Assembly (NCBI GenBank): GCA_905188085.1
Contig: CAJJKN010000001.1
Span: forward strand, 186,001 to 250,000
Source: an uncultured Bacillota bacterium
Lineage (GTDB): Bacteria > Bacillota > Clostridia > Christensenellales > QAND01
Direction: 5' to 3'
DNA: 64,000 nucleotides
In this document: positions 8,614 through 15,652 of the stretch, piece after piece
Numbering within the stretch: the first letter of the stretch is position 1
How the letters are laid out: each line of letters begins with the position of its first letter
The notes under the pieces: generated by a model
What the model was told of the DNA's origin: nothing
The model's input: the letters and a program-made list of their open reading frames with translations, nothing else
Databases searched by the model: none
Translations under genes and position numbers: made by a program

Positions 8614-8642
8614 TTGACAAAGTTGTCGATATAATTTATAAC
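8614..8642 (+). promoter_or_regulatory. Promoter with dyad operator upstream of the TetR-type gene
   Basis: TTGACA (8614-8619) and TATAAC (8637-8642) are 17 nt apart. A dyad GACAA-AG-TTGTC (8616-8627) overlaps the -35 element, a position suited to autorepression by the TetR-type protein encoded at 8704. Confidence 0.6.
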
Positions 8643-8703
8643 AATGATTGATGTATAACATATGATATATAATTAGCAAAATACAAAGAAAGGGAGCGGA
8701 CGG

Positions 8704-9336
8704 ATGGCGCCCAAAAATAAATTTTCTAGAGAAGAAATGGTTTCGGCCGCGGTGGCGGTTGTGAGAAAAAAGGGCTTGGAGGGGCTTACGGCCAAAGCGC
8801 TGGCAGAGGAATTGGGAACCTCCACACAGCCGATTTTCACCTGTTTTGGGTCGATGGATACGGTGCGAAGCGAAGTGTATGCGGCGGCGGAGAAAAAATA
8901 CGAAGCCTATGCTATGGAGGGGTTGAAAGAAAAGATTCCGTTTTACGGCCTCGGCATGCAGTATATCCGGTTTGCAAAGGACGAACCGGCGCTGTATCGC
9001 TTGCTGTTTTTGCAGCAAGTTGCGGGGGAAAACAACGGACCGCTGAGCGCCATGGAACATTTGCAAACCATTGCGCGGCCTTCGCTGGAAAAGATTTACC
9101 ATATGACTCCGGCAGAGGCTGACCGGTATTTTCGAGATCTGTGGCTGGTGGTACACAGCCTGGCAACGCTGATCGTAACGGGGGATTGCCCGTATGGCGA
9201 AGAGGAGATCGGGCAGATTTTAACGGGATTCAGCGTAAGCCTGTGCAAAGCGATCAAAGAGATTCCCGGGTTTACGACGAATACATTTGATAAAAACCGG
9301 ATTTTTCAAACGTTGATCGAAGAAAAACAGAGCTAA
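8704..9336 (+). CDS. TetR/AcrR-family transcriptional regulator
   Basis: 210 residues. The N-terminal helix-turn-helix (about 9-52, including ALAEELGTSTQPIFTCFGS) is typical of TetR proteins. The C-terminal helical ligand domain (about 70-200) belongs to the type annotated as a TetR/AcrR WHG-like domain. The start follows AAAGGGAGCGG. The gene stands alone after the kinase-operon terminator with its own promoter, whose dyad suggests autoregulation. The usual divergent efflux-pump target is absent here, so the target gene is unknown. Confidence 0.88.
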   Translation: MAPKNKFSREEMVSAAVAVVRKKGLEGLTAKALAEELGTSTQPIFTCFGSMDTVRSEVYAAAEKKYEAYAMEGLKEKIPFYGLGMQYIRFAKDEPALYRLLFLQQVAGENNGPLSAMEHLQTIARPSLEKIYHMTPAEADRYFRDLWLVVHSLATLIVTGDCPYGEEEIGQILTGFSVSLCKAIKEIPGFTTNTFDKNRIFQTLIEEKQS

Positions 9337-9641
9337 AAAGCGAAACGAGAAGGGAATTCGGATGTCAAAATTTTCAGAAAACCATCCCGTTTTGGCCGAA
9401 GCGGGGGATACGGTGCTGTCCGTTTTTTCGGACAGCTTTACACGGTGGGCAAGGACGGCTGTTTGTCTAAAAGAAAAGCTTGGCAGGAAAAAATGAAAAT
9501 GCGCCGGCAAAGCGGACTTTTGGAGCCGCAACCAAAACGAGAAAAACATAAGAGTAAGAGAAAATGAAAACACTAAAAACGAAACCGAATAAGAACATTT
9601 TGTTGAACAACCGTATGACCCATGTTTAACCCCTTTCCATA
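9337..9641. other. Gene-poor stretch with one doubtful 44-codon ORF
   Basis: An ATG at 9362 behind AGAAGGG opens 44 codons on the plus strand (stop 9494-9496), with no recognisable domain. Inside it lies a perfect 8-bp hairpin (GCTGTCCG 9415-9422, CGGACAGC 9429-9436) with a T6 loop but no downstream T run. Nothing else is evident. I consider the ORF unproven. Confidence 0.3.
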
Positions 9642-9667
9642 AAAAACACCCTGCGTTTGCAAAGTGC
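9642..9667 (-). terminator. Terminator of the small minus-strand gene at 9683
   Basis: Read on the minus strand, CACTTTGC (9667-9660) pairs with GCAGGGTG (9655-9648), with two G-U pairs, and TTTTTT follows. Confidence 0.65.
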
Positions 9668-9682
9668 TTTAATACCACATCA

Positions 9683-9907
9683 TCAGTTTTTCTTCTGAGA
9701 TATCATTTTTTCAATGAAAGAAACAAGGTTATCTTTTGCGTGTTCTACATGGTTCCTGCAATATTCGTATCCGGCAGGCAACTTGAACGCGATTAGCTTC
9801 TTGGATTCCATATCAACAGAAACCCGCCCCGCTTGTGCGCTATCCTCTGGGTAAATATCGCATTCAATAACGGCATCTTTAATCGCTATATTTTTCAATC
9901 TTACCAT
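9683..9907 (-). CDS. Small hypothetical protein (74 residues), mobile-element type
   Basis: The start at 9907 is preferred because a GGAGG site lies 12 nt upstream; a longer reading to 9955 lacks a site. The product begins MVRLKNIAIKDAVIECD and has no membrane segment. Small proteins of this look occur in Clostridial integrative elements, by memory only. Base composition here is visibly lower in G+C than in the flanks. It is the downstream member of a chain of tiny minus-strand ORFs behind tRNA-Pro and is followed by its own terminator. Confidence 0.55.
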   Translation of the reverse strand: MVRLKNIAIKDAVIECDIYPEDSAQAGRVSVDMESKKLIAFKLPAGYEYCRNHVEHAKDNLVSFIEKMISQKKN

Positions 9908-9992
9908 AGAACTCGCCCGCCTCCTTGCTGTAGTTGTGTTTTTTTGACGCTTCAATGTGGGCTTCGTCTTTCACTGCTCGTATTCCCGACAT
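9879..9992 (-). CDS. Possible 37-residue ORF overlapping the 74-residue gene
   Basis: Encodes a peptide beginning MSGIRAVKDEAHIEAS and ending at TAA 9881-9879. It starts 5 nt after the stop of the 50-residue ORF upstream, and the ribosome site of the 74-residue gene lies inside it. It has no ribosome site of its own, so translation would need coupling to the upstream ORF. It may equally be a remnant. Confidence 0.25.
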   Translation of the reverse strand: MSGIRAVKDEAHIEASKKHNYSKEAGEFYGKIEKYSD

Positions 9993-9997
9993 TGACG

Positions 9998-10150
9998 TCA
10001 AACAAACGGCAATTCGACTTCCAAATCCGCCAAAAACGCATCTATTTCGTAATCGTTATAGACTGTAATTTCCCCGTCTTTGGTTCTATAGATCTGAATT
10101 TGCGTTCCGTCAACATCGGCAAGAAGCTGTACATTCGTAACCGGCGGCAT
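9998..10150 (-). CDS. Small hypothetical ORF (50 residues)
   Basis: Begins MPPVTNVQLLADVDG and ends ADLEVELPFV. An in-frame stop lies 6 nt before the ATG, which fixes the N-terminus, but there is no good ribosome site. The amphipathic strand pattern and acidic tail look protein-like. It belongs to the decayed minus-strand chain between tRNA-Pro and the terminator at 9642. Confidence 0.4.
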   Translation of the reverse strand: MPPVTNVQLLADVDGTQIQIYRTKDGEITVYNDYEIDAFLADLEVELPFV

Positions 10151-10314
10151 ATTGGATTAATTTTCTGCAGAAAGATGGAAACGCTTTTTAATCCGCTGTC
10201 CTTGCAATGTTGTATGTAAACACATCAATCACTACCGATTCCAAATTTATGGTAGACAGCAGCATTTGTTTTTGTCGCCATCTCAAAAATGTCCTGCATC
10301 GCTTCGCCGCCCAT

Positions 10315-10497
10315 TCATATTTTTTGCCTCATTTTCGACGCTAAAAGCTCATCAAATGTTATGTTTGCACGTTCTTTATACAACTGCCTTTTCGTATCTT
10401 CGTTTTTCATCATCTCGCGAGCCAACACACAAATGAAGTTTCTTACCGTAAACGCTTGCTCTGTACATAAAACCGTAACAAAAAAACGAGTATTCAT
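10315..10497 (-). pseudogene. Probable gene remnant reading through the tRNA-Pro terminator
   Basis: An open frame of 60 codons whose ATG (10497) lies inside the 3' arm of the terminator of tRNA-Pro and whose first codons translate the terminator T-run. The C-terminal half, from an internal Met at 10413 (MMKNEDTKRQLYKERANI...), looks like a genuine helical tail. The gap 10151-10314 contains only a 29-codon frame (MGGEAMQDIFEMA...) and stops. Together these look like leftovers of an element once inserted at the tRNA 3' end. Confidence 0.35.
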
Positions 10498-10523
10498 AAA
10501 GTTAAATCCCTTATGAATACTCG
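10480..10523 (-). terminator. Terminator of tRNA-Pro
   Basis: Perfect 13-bp inverted repeat, CGAGTATTCATAA (10487-10499 on plus) with TTATGAATACTCG (10511-10523), 11-nt loop. On the minus strand it is followed by seven T (10486-10480). It starts 4 nt beyond the encoded CCA of tRNA-Pro. Confidence 0.85.
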
Positions 10524-10526
10524 ATA

Positions 10527-10603
10527 TGGTCGAGGTGACAGGATTTGAACCTGCGGCCTTTTGGTCCCGAACCAAACGCGCTACCAAGCTGCGCTACACC
10601 TCG
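10527..10603 (-). tRNA. tRNA-Pro (anticodon CGG)
   Basis: Cloverleaf on the minus strand: acceptor CGAGGTG/CACCTCG, D-stem GCGC/GCGC, anticodon stem TTTGG/CCAAA with loop TTCGGGA (anticodon CGG, reading CCG), T-arm GCAGG-TTCAAAT-CCTGT, discriminator A and encoded CCA (10529-10527). It has its own promoter and terminator. The DNA beyond its 3' end carries low-GC remnants, consistent with use as an integration site. Confidence 0.95.
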
Positions 10604-10626
10604 AAATCTCTATTTGAGACTTGATT

Positions 10627-10655
10627 ATGATATATCATTTTATAATGCTTGTCAA
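10627..10655 (-). promoter_or_regulatory. Promoter of tRNA-Pro
   Basis: On the minus strand TTGACA (10655-10650) and TATCAT (10632-10627) are spaced by 17 nt, placing the start just upstream of the tRNA. Confidence 0.75.
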
Positions 10656-10782
10656 GGGCTAAGTTTGGATGTTTGAAGAAAAATGTAAAAAGAAGGGGGA
10701 AATAAAAAATTGGGGGCTTGCCGTGCGCTTATTTTTTGTGCAGGGTGCAAAAGCTGCATGAAACGCAAAGCCGGACAGCCTT

Positions 10783-10856
10783 AAAAAAGAAAATAGGAAA
10801 GAAGCCATCAACCGGCAGGGGGACTTGCGGTTAACCCGAATGGGGTTGATGGCTTC
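10783..10856 (-). terminator. Long hairpin terminator of the Spo0A-domain gene
   Basis: A perfect 13-bp inverted repeat (GAAGCCATCAACC 10801-10813, GGTTGATGGCTTC 10844-10856) encloses 30 nt that include a GGTTAACC palindrome. On the minus strand a T-rich tract follows (10800-10783). The long loop is unusual for a simple terminator. Confidence 0.6.
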
Positions 10857-10874
10857 CGGGGGAAACGAAAAAGA

Positions 10875-11225
10875 TCAAAGGTCTCCATAAAGCAGCTTGT
10901 GGACATTGCCCGTCATAAATTCGGAGACAGTGGGGCATTCATGCGTGTAGCGCAAAAAGATCTTTTGAAATTGCTTTTTGCGGTTTCCGTGTTCATAGGC
11001 ATCTAAGATGGCTCTGCGCATAGAGCTTTCCACAGCCGATGAAGTAGAATCGTGAACCGCGGCTACGGCAGGATAGAATCTTTCTGTCATCTCATTAAGA
11101 ATGCTTGGCTGTTCCAAAGCTAATTGCAAACCTGTACAGAGATAACGAAATCCCGCACTGTGGTGCTTAAATCCAAACGTTGATAATTGAGCAAAGACAA
11201 TCTTTTCGATATCGATTGCATTCAT
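10875..11225 (-). CDS. Stand-alone Spo0A C-terminal (DNA-binding) domain protein
   Basis: The 116-residue product matches the Spo0A C-terminal fold throughout: FGFKHHSAGFRYLCTGLQLAL corresponds to the first helices, and SSAVESSMRRAILDAYEHGN to the recognition region whose Spo0A counterpart reads like [20 protein letters not shown]. The phosphoacceptor receiver that normally precedes this domain is missing, and the start is set by GAGGAG 10 nt upstream, so this is not a truncation artefact. It may bind 0A boxes constitutively, or compete with or modulate Spo0A. The upstream DNA contains a phased array of TTCGACA-like repeats, which suggests autoregulation. The gene is monocistronic, with its own terminator. 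The recognition is by eye but strong. Confidence 0.85.
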   Translation of the reverse strand: MNAIDIEKIVFAQLSTFGFKHHSAGFRYLCTGLQLALEQPSILNEMTERFYPAVAAVHDSTSSAVESSMRRAILDAYEHGNRKKQFQKIFLRYTHECPTVSEFMTGNVHKLLYGDL

Positions 11226-11259
11226 TGAATCATAGCTCCTCTCATTCCACCTTTGATTA

Positions 11260-11358
11260 TTGACAATTTTTGACAGCTCATCAACTAATTCGATAAAATC
11301 CGATGTTATTCTTGAAAATTCGACAAAATTCGACGGATTTTGAGTAATTTTCGACGAA
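11260..11358. promoter_or_regulatory. Array of 0A-box-like repeats upstream of the Spo0A-domain gene
   Basis: TTCGATAAA (11289), TTCGACAAA (11319), TTCGACGGA (11329) and TTCGACGAA (11350) lie in the same orientation, preceded by TTGACAA (11260) and TTGACAG (11270). The reverse complement of TTCGACAAA is TTTGTCGAA, the Bacillus 0A-box core. Intervals of 10, 30, 10 and 21 bp within the sets place sites on nearly the same DNA face. They lie 35-135 bp upstream of the minus-strand start at 11225 and about 250 bp before the antiporter gene. Confidence 0.65.
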
Positions 11359-11604
11359 ACCTATAGAAAATTAACGTAGGAGAGAAGACATATACGGCGT
11401 ATGGAAACGCATATAAATTTCGTCCGGGAAAAGGTGAAAAGAAAACAGAAAGGCAAAAGCCGGGTTTAAAAAATATAAAAAAGCGATGGAAAAGACGAAA
11501 ACAAAAATATTTGAGATATGGCAATAAAACGACAAAACCAAACGCTTGCTTGCGAGAGATTTTTTTCAATGTTACTATAAAAAGAAAAGGAAAAGGAGAA
11601 ATGC

Positions 11605-13221
11605 ATGTCGGGTTTTTTGTTGCTTTGTGCCGTAGTTATTCTTTGCTGTGTGATACTCAATAAGATTTCAGGGAAAATGGGATTGCCTATGCTGTTGTTC
11701 TTCATTGCTTTGGGGTTATTCTTTGGTTCGGATGGTGTTGTGAAAATTCCCTTTGAAAACTATGCTTTTGCCGAACAGATTTGTTCGATAGCGTTGATTT
11801 TCATCATGTTTTACGGTGGCTTTGGTACAAACTGGGAAGAAGCCAAGCCCATTGCAGGAAAGGCCATGCTGCTGTCCACGGCCGGCGTAATTTTAACCTG
11901 CGGATTTACCGGGTTGTTTTGCAGATGGGTGTTGGGGATGGCATGGCTGGAAAGCCTGTTGATAGGCGCCGTGATCAGCTCTACCGATGCGGCCTCCGTA
12001 TTTTCCATTTTGCGCAGCAAGCAATTGAACTTAAAGGACCATACTGCCTCTCTTTTGGAAATAGAATCCGGCAGCAACGATCCTTGTTCCTATATGCTGA
12101 CTGTGATCATTCTTTCTCTGATGCAGGGCGATTTAACAGTAGGTGGAATGATATTGCTTGTGGCAAAGCAGATTTTTCTCGGTGGCCTGTTTGGCATTGG
12201 AATTGCGTATCTTTCGTTATTTGTATTAAAGCGGTTTTCCTTTGAAACCAATGGGTTTGATGCAATTTTTGTGGTAGCTGTGGCGGTGTTTTCCTATGCG
12301 TTGCCGGATGTGTTGGGTGGAAACGGATATTTGAGCGCGTATATTGCAGGTATTATACTGGGCAATGCACGAATCCCCAATAAAAAAGCGCTGGTTCATT
12401 TTTTTGACGGATTGACCGGGATGATGCAAATGTTGATCTTCTTCCTACTGGGGCTGCTTGCATTTCCTTCGCAAATGCCGACCGTGTTTGCCTCATCTTT
12501 CCTGATTGCTGTGGGTCTCACGTTTCTCATTCGCCCGCTGGTAATTTTCGGGCTGCTAAAACCGTTTGGGTGCAGCAGCGCACAGTGCGGGCTGGTTTCT
12601 TGGACGGGGCTGCGCGGCGCAGCGTCGATTGTGTTTGCGATTATGGCTACGATTCATCCTGCCTATACCAGATATGATTTGTTTCATATTGTATTCTGCG
12701 TGGTGCTGTTGTCCATTTCCTTTCAAGGCACCTTGCTCCCTTGGATGGCAAAAAAGCTGCACATGGTAGACGGCGAAGCCAATGTATTAAAAACGTTTAC
12801 CGACTATGCAGAGGAAGAGCAGGTGCAGTTTATGCAGCTGGCGCTGGAAAACGGGCACCCCTGGCAGGGAAAGAAGATTGCGCAGATCAATTTGCCACCT
12901 CAAATGCTGCTTGTGATGGTAATTCGCGGGAAGCAAACGATAGTTCCCAATGGGCAAACAACGCTGCATGAAGGGGACATCGCGGTGTTGGCGGCACCGA
13001 AATTTGAGGGCGCGGGCGAAAATAACTTGGTTTTGCAGGAGCAGACGCTGGGGAAAAAGGATGAGCGCATCGGCAAGCGCATTCAGGAGTTGCCGCGTAC
13101 AAAGCAATTGATTGTGTTGATTAAACGGGAGGGAAACTGCCTTTTGCCAAACGGGCAGACCAAGCTTAACAACGGCGATGTGCTGGTGATTTACGAACAG
13201 AACGAAACCGGTTCGGTTTGA
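11605..13221 (+). CDS. K+(Na+)/H+ antiporter of the NhaP2/CvrA type with C-terminal TrkA-C domains
   Basis: 538 residues: about 12-13 membrane helices (5-385) of the CPA1 sodium/hydrogen exchanger fold, including the transport motif around ISSTDAASVFSI and ESGSNDPCSYML with the paired acidic residue. The cytoplasmic tail (about 395-538) contains two TrkA-C-type ligand-binding segments (GKKIAQINLPPQMLLVMVIR... and GKRIQELPRTKQLIVLIKR...), each ending in a GDVL/GDIA strand. Such tails bind nucleotides such as c-di-AMP or NAD in related carriers; the ligand here is not known. AAAAGGAG precedes the ATG. It probably exports K+ or Na+ for pH and turgor control. A nitroreductase gene follows 49 nt downstream. 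Confidence 0.9.
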   Translation: MSGFLLLCAVVILCCVILNKISGKMGLPMLLFFIALGLFFGSDGVVKIPFENYAFAEQICSIALIFIMFYGGFGTNWEEAKPIAGKAMLLSTAGVILTCGFTGLFCRWVLGMAWLESLLIGAVISSTDAASVFSILRSKQLNLKDHTASLLEIESGSNDPCSYMLTVIILSLMQGDLTVGGMILLVAKQIFLGGLFGIGIAYLSLFVLKRFSFETNGFDAIFVVAVAVFSYALPDVLGGNGYLSAYIAGIILGNARIPNKKALVHFFDGLTGMMQMLIFFLLGLLAFPSQMPTVFASSFLIAVGLTFLIRPLVIFGLLKPFGCSSAQCGLVSWTGLRGAASIVFAIMATIHPAYTRYDLFHIVFCVVLLSISFQGTLLPWMAKKLHMVDGEANVLKTFTDYAEEEQVQFMQLALENGHPWQGKKIAQINLPPQMLLVMVIRGKQTIVPNGQTTLHEGDIAVLAAPKFEGAGENNLVLQEQTLGKKDERIGKRIQELPRTKQLIVLIKREGNCLLPNGQTKLNNGDVLVIYEQNETGSV

Positions 13222-13270
13222 CTTTTGCAAAACCGATGGGGTACGATGAAAACAACGGAGGTGTTAAAAA

Positions 13271-13852
13271 ATGGATCAACAACAAGCGGTTTTTCAGAAC
13301 ATTTTAACAAGACGCAGTGTGCGCAGCTATCAAAACAGGCCGGTGCCGCACGAAGTATTGGAGGCTGTTTTAAACGCAGGCTTGTGGGCACCCAGCGCCA
13401 GCAACAGGCAGACCTGGCATTTTACGGTGATTACCGACCCTAAAACGATCGACGAAATTAACAGCCGGGGCAAACAATGGATGGCAAACTGCGGCATCGA
13501 AAGCCATATGAAACGAGCCAGCGATCCGGATTTTCATATCTTTTTCCATGCGCCGTGTTTGTTGCTGGTTTCTTACAGAAAAGAACCGGAATGGAACAGC
13601 AACTGGGGCGAAGTGGATACGGCGCTGGCATCGCAAAACATTATGCTGGCAGCGCATGCCGTGGGGCTGGGCAGCTGTTATATCGGGTGGCTAACTCCGT
13701 GGCTGAAAAGCGAAGAGGGTGGCGCGCTGCTAAAAGAATTGGGCATGGAAGAGCCGCTGCATCCGTTTCATTTTATTACCCTGGGCTATCCTACCGAAAC
13801 GGAAAACAAACAAGGCCCGAAACGCAGAGAAAATACCGTGGTATATCTGTAA
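13271..13852 (+). CDS. Nitroreductase-family flavoprotein
   Basis: 193 residues of the FMN-dependent nitroreductase fold: the N-terminal FMN-binding RRSVRSYQNRPV, the APSASNRQTWHF segment, and AAHAVGLGSCYIGW in the middle. The substrate in vivo is not predictable; the family reduces nitro compounds, quinones or flavins with NAD(P)H. GGAGGTG lies 7 nt before the ATG. A terminator follows at 13865. Confidence 0.88.
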   Translation: MDQQQAVFQNILTRRSVRSYQNRPVPHEVLEAVLNAGLWAPSASNRQTWHFTVITDPKTIDEINSRGKQWMANCGIESHMKRASDPDFHIFFHAPCLLLVSYRKEPEWNSNWGEVDTALASQNIMLAAHAVGLGSCYIGWLTPWLKSEEGGALLKELGMEEPLHPFHFITLGYPTETENKQGPKRRENTVVYL

Positions 13853-13864
13853 ACAAGAAAGCGA

Positions 13865-13892
13865 AAAGGAACGACGCTTCGTTCCTTTTTTC
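13865..13892 (+). terminator. Rho-independent terminator
   Basis: AAAGGAACGA (13865-13874) pairs with TCGTTCCTTT (13879-13888) over CGCT, followed by T residues. Confidence 0.85.
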
Positions 13893-13974
13893 TTTAGACC
13901 GGAAGAGAAGCAATGGAACCTGTATGCAAACGATGATAAAATAAAAACAAACCGACAGAAAAGAGGAACCAACC

Positions 13975-14529
13975 ATGATGGAAGAATTGTTGGCCTATAA
14001 CAAAACCTTTGTGGCTGAAAAACGATATGAACAATACACAACCAGCAAATACCCCGATAAAAAAATAGCGATTGTATCCTGTATGGATACGCGGCTGACA
14101 GAGCTGCTGCCGGCGGCGCTGGGACTGAAAAATGGGGATGTAAAGATCATTAAAAACGCGGGCGCTACGCTGACGCAGCCGTTTGGAAGCGTGGTACGCA
14201 GTTTGCTGATTGCCATCTATGAACTGGGCGTGGAGGAAATTTTGATCATCGGCCATACAGATTGCGGCGTGCAGCATATGGACAGCCAAGCCTTGATTGA
14301 AAAGATGAAAGAGCAGGGGATTGACCAACACACGCTGGACATGATGGATTATTGCGGGATTGCTTTTGAAAAGTGGCTCAGCGGGTTTGACGATGTGGAT
14401 ACTTCGGTTTTACAGGCGGTGGAGCTGTTGAGAAATCATCCGTTGGTGCCGACCCATGTGCGGATAGAAGGGTTTGTGATGGATACAAATACCGGCGCCA
14501 TGAGGCAGATTTCAGATGAAGAAAAATAA
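13975..14529 (+). CDS. Beta-class carbonic anhydrase
   Basis: Interconverts CO2 and bicarbonate with one zinc. The 184-residue protein shows the beta-class ligands Cys36 with the Asp38-x-Arg40 dyad (SCMDTR), His94 and Cys97 (GHTDCG), and the length is typical of small bacterial members. GAGGAACCAACC precedes the ATG pair at 13975. The end overlaps the alkyltransferase-like gene by 14 nt, so three different enzymes (this, the Ogt-like protein, the SagB-like oxidoreductase) are read from one overlapping transcript. Confidence 0.92.
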   Translation: MMEELLAYNKTFVAEKRYEQYTTSKYPDKKIAIVSCMDTRLTELLPAALGLKNGDVKIIKNAGATLTQPFGSVVRSLLIAIYELGVEEILIIGHTDCGVQHMDSQALIEKMKEQGIDQHTLDMMDYCGIAFEKWLSGFDDVDTSVLQAVELLRNHPLVPTHVRIEGFVMDTNTGAMRQISDEEK

Positions 14530-14893
14530 AGAAAAACAACCGGCGTTTTCCGAACAGGTGTATCAAATGGTAAGCCGGGTGCCCAAAGGCAAGGTGGCTA
14601 CTTATGGGCAAATTGCGCTATGGATAAACAGGCCCAGGGCGGCCCGGCAGGTGGGGCAGGCGCTTTCGCATTGCAAAACGGCGGGGGTGCCCTGCCATCG
14701 CATTGTAAACCGCAGCGGCCATACGGCGCCGGGATTTATCGAGCAGGAGCCGCTGCTGCGCGCAGAGGGCGTTGTGTTTTTAGCAAAGGGACAGGTGAAT
14801 TTGCATGAATGCCAATACAGAGGAAAAGACGAATCAAAAACGCGGCCAGGGGAAAATCGGCCAAAGGTTTGTAAAACAGACCTCCTATTATGA
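14516..14893 (+). CDS. Short Ogt/MGMT-type DNA alkyltransferase domain protein
   Basis: The 125-residue product is the C-terminal DNA-binding and catalytic domain of O6-alkylguanine-DNA alkyltransferases. The helix-turn-helix region reads KVATYGQIALWINRP and the active motif is Pro59-Cys60-His61-Arg62. The reactive cysteine is kept, unlike ATL proteins in which it is Trp. The N-terminal ribonuclease-H-like domain of Ogt is missing, as in many single-domain homologues. The C-terminal 20-30 residues overlap the next gene in another frame, which may explain their odd composition. Confidence 0.85.
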   Translation: MKKNKEKQPAFSEQVYQMVSRVPKGKVATYGQIALWINRPRAARQVGQALSHCKTAGVPCHRIVNRSGHTAPGFIEQEPLLRAEGVVFLAKGQVNLHECQYRGKDESKTRPGENRPKVCKTDLLL

Positions 14894-15608
14894 TTTTGCG
14901 CAGACGGACAGGCGGCAGGGAAAGCCGCAGCCGCCCATCTATTGGGAGGCGGAGCCGGATTTGCCGCGCATTGCGCTGCCGCATGGCATCCGCCAGGAGC
15001 TGCCTCATGCGCTTTTATGGAATGCGATGGGAAACAGGCGCAGCAGACGAAACTTTGAACAGGGGCCGCTGTCGCTGGTGCAGCTGGCGTATTTGTGCTG
15101 GATAACGCAAGGCGTGCAGAAAAGCATTGTGTTTAACGGGGAAGCCACGCTGCGCCCTGTGCCGTCCGCAGGCGCCAAACATGCCATTGAAACCATGTTG
15201 TTAATCAGACGGGTTAAGGGCTTGCAGCCCGGGCTTTATCGGTATTTGCCAAAAGAGCATGCGCTGGTATTGGCGCAGCCGTGGATAGAAAAATGGGAAG
15301 AAGAGATCAACCACGCTTTTGCTAGCAACGGATTTCAACGGCACAGCGCCGTGACGTTTTTCTGGATTGCCGTGCCGGAGCGCATAGTTTGGCATCATGG
15401 GCAGCGCGGATATCGCGATTTGTATTTGGATGCGGGGCACATTGGGCAAAATCTGTATTTGGCGGCGGAAGGGCTGGGGCTTTCAGCGTGTACGATATGT
15501 GTGTTTGATGATGAGAAGATGAAAAAGCTGCTGGCGCTGCCGGGAGATTTGTTTTTGATTTATTCGGCGGCGGTGGGAAACAGGAAAATAGCATTGCCGG
15601 GGGAATAA
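14805..15608 (+). CDS. SagB/ThcOx-type nitroreductase-fold dehydrogenase
   Basis: 267 residues. After a 60-residue leader the nitroreductase fold contains NRRSRRNFEQGPLSL, PVPSAGAKHAIETML and GQNLYLAAEGLGLSACTI, features of SagB-type FMN oxidases. In azole-peptide pathways SagB oxidises azolines, but no YcaO, E1-like or precursor-peptide gene is present here, so a free-standing oxidoreductase role is more likely. It overlaps the alkyltransferase-like gene by 89 nt, a long overlap that could be shortened if an internal start is used. Terminator at 15629. Confidence 0.8.
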   Translation: MNANTEEKTNQKRGQGKIGQRFVKQTSYYDFAQTDRRQGKPQPPIYWEAEPDLPRIALPHGIRQELPHALLWNAMGNRRSRRNFEQGPLSLVQLAYLCWITQGVQKSIVFNGEATLRPVPSAGAKHAIETMLLIRRVKGLQPGLYRYLPKEHALVLAQPWIEKWEEEINHAFASNGFQRHSAVTFFWIAVPERIVWHHGQRGYRDLYLDAGHIGQNLYLAAEGLGLSACTICVFDDEKMKKLLALPGDLFLIYSAAVGNRKIALPGE

Positions 15609-15628
15609 AATAAGGGCTAAGCATACAA

Positions 15629-15652
15629 AAAAGAGCCAAGCGGCTCTTTTTT
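15629..15652. terminator. Bidirectional terminator between convergent genes
   Basis: AAAAGAGCC (15629-15637) pairs with GGCTCTTTT (15642-15650) over AAGC. A/T runs on both sides serve the plus SagB-like gene and the minus peptidase gene, which ends at 15651. Confidence 0.85.

Noticed and set aside
9415..9436. Perfect 8-bp hairpin with T6 loop taken as a terminator
   Set aside because: No T-run follows on either strand; it may simply be a repeat within a doubtful ORF.
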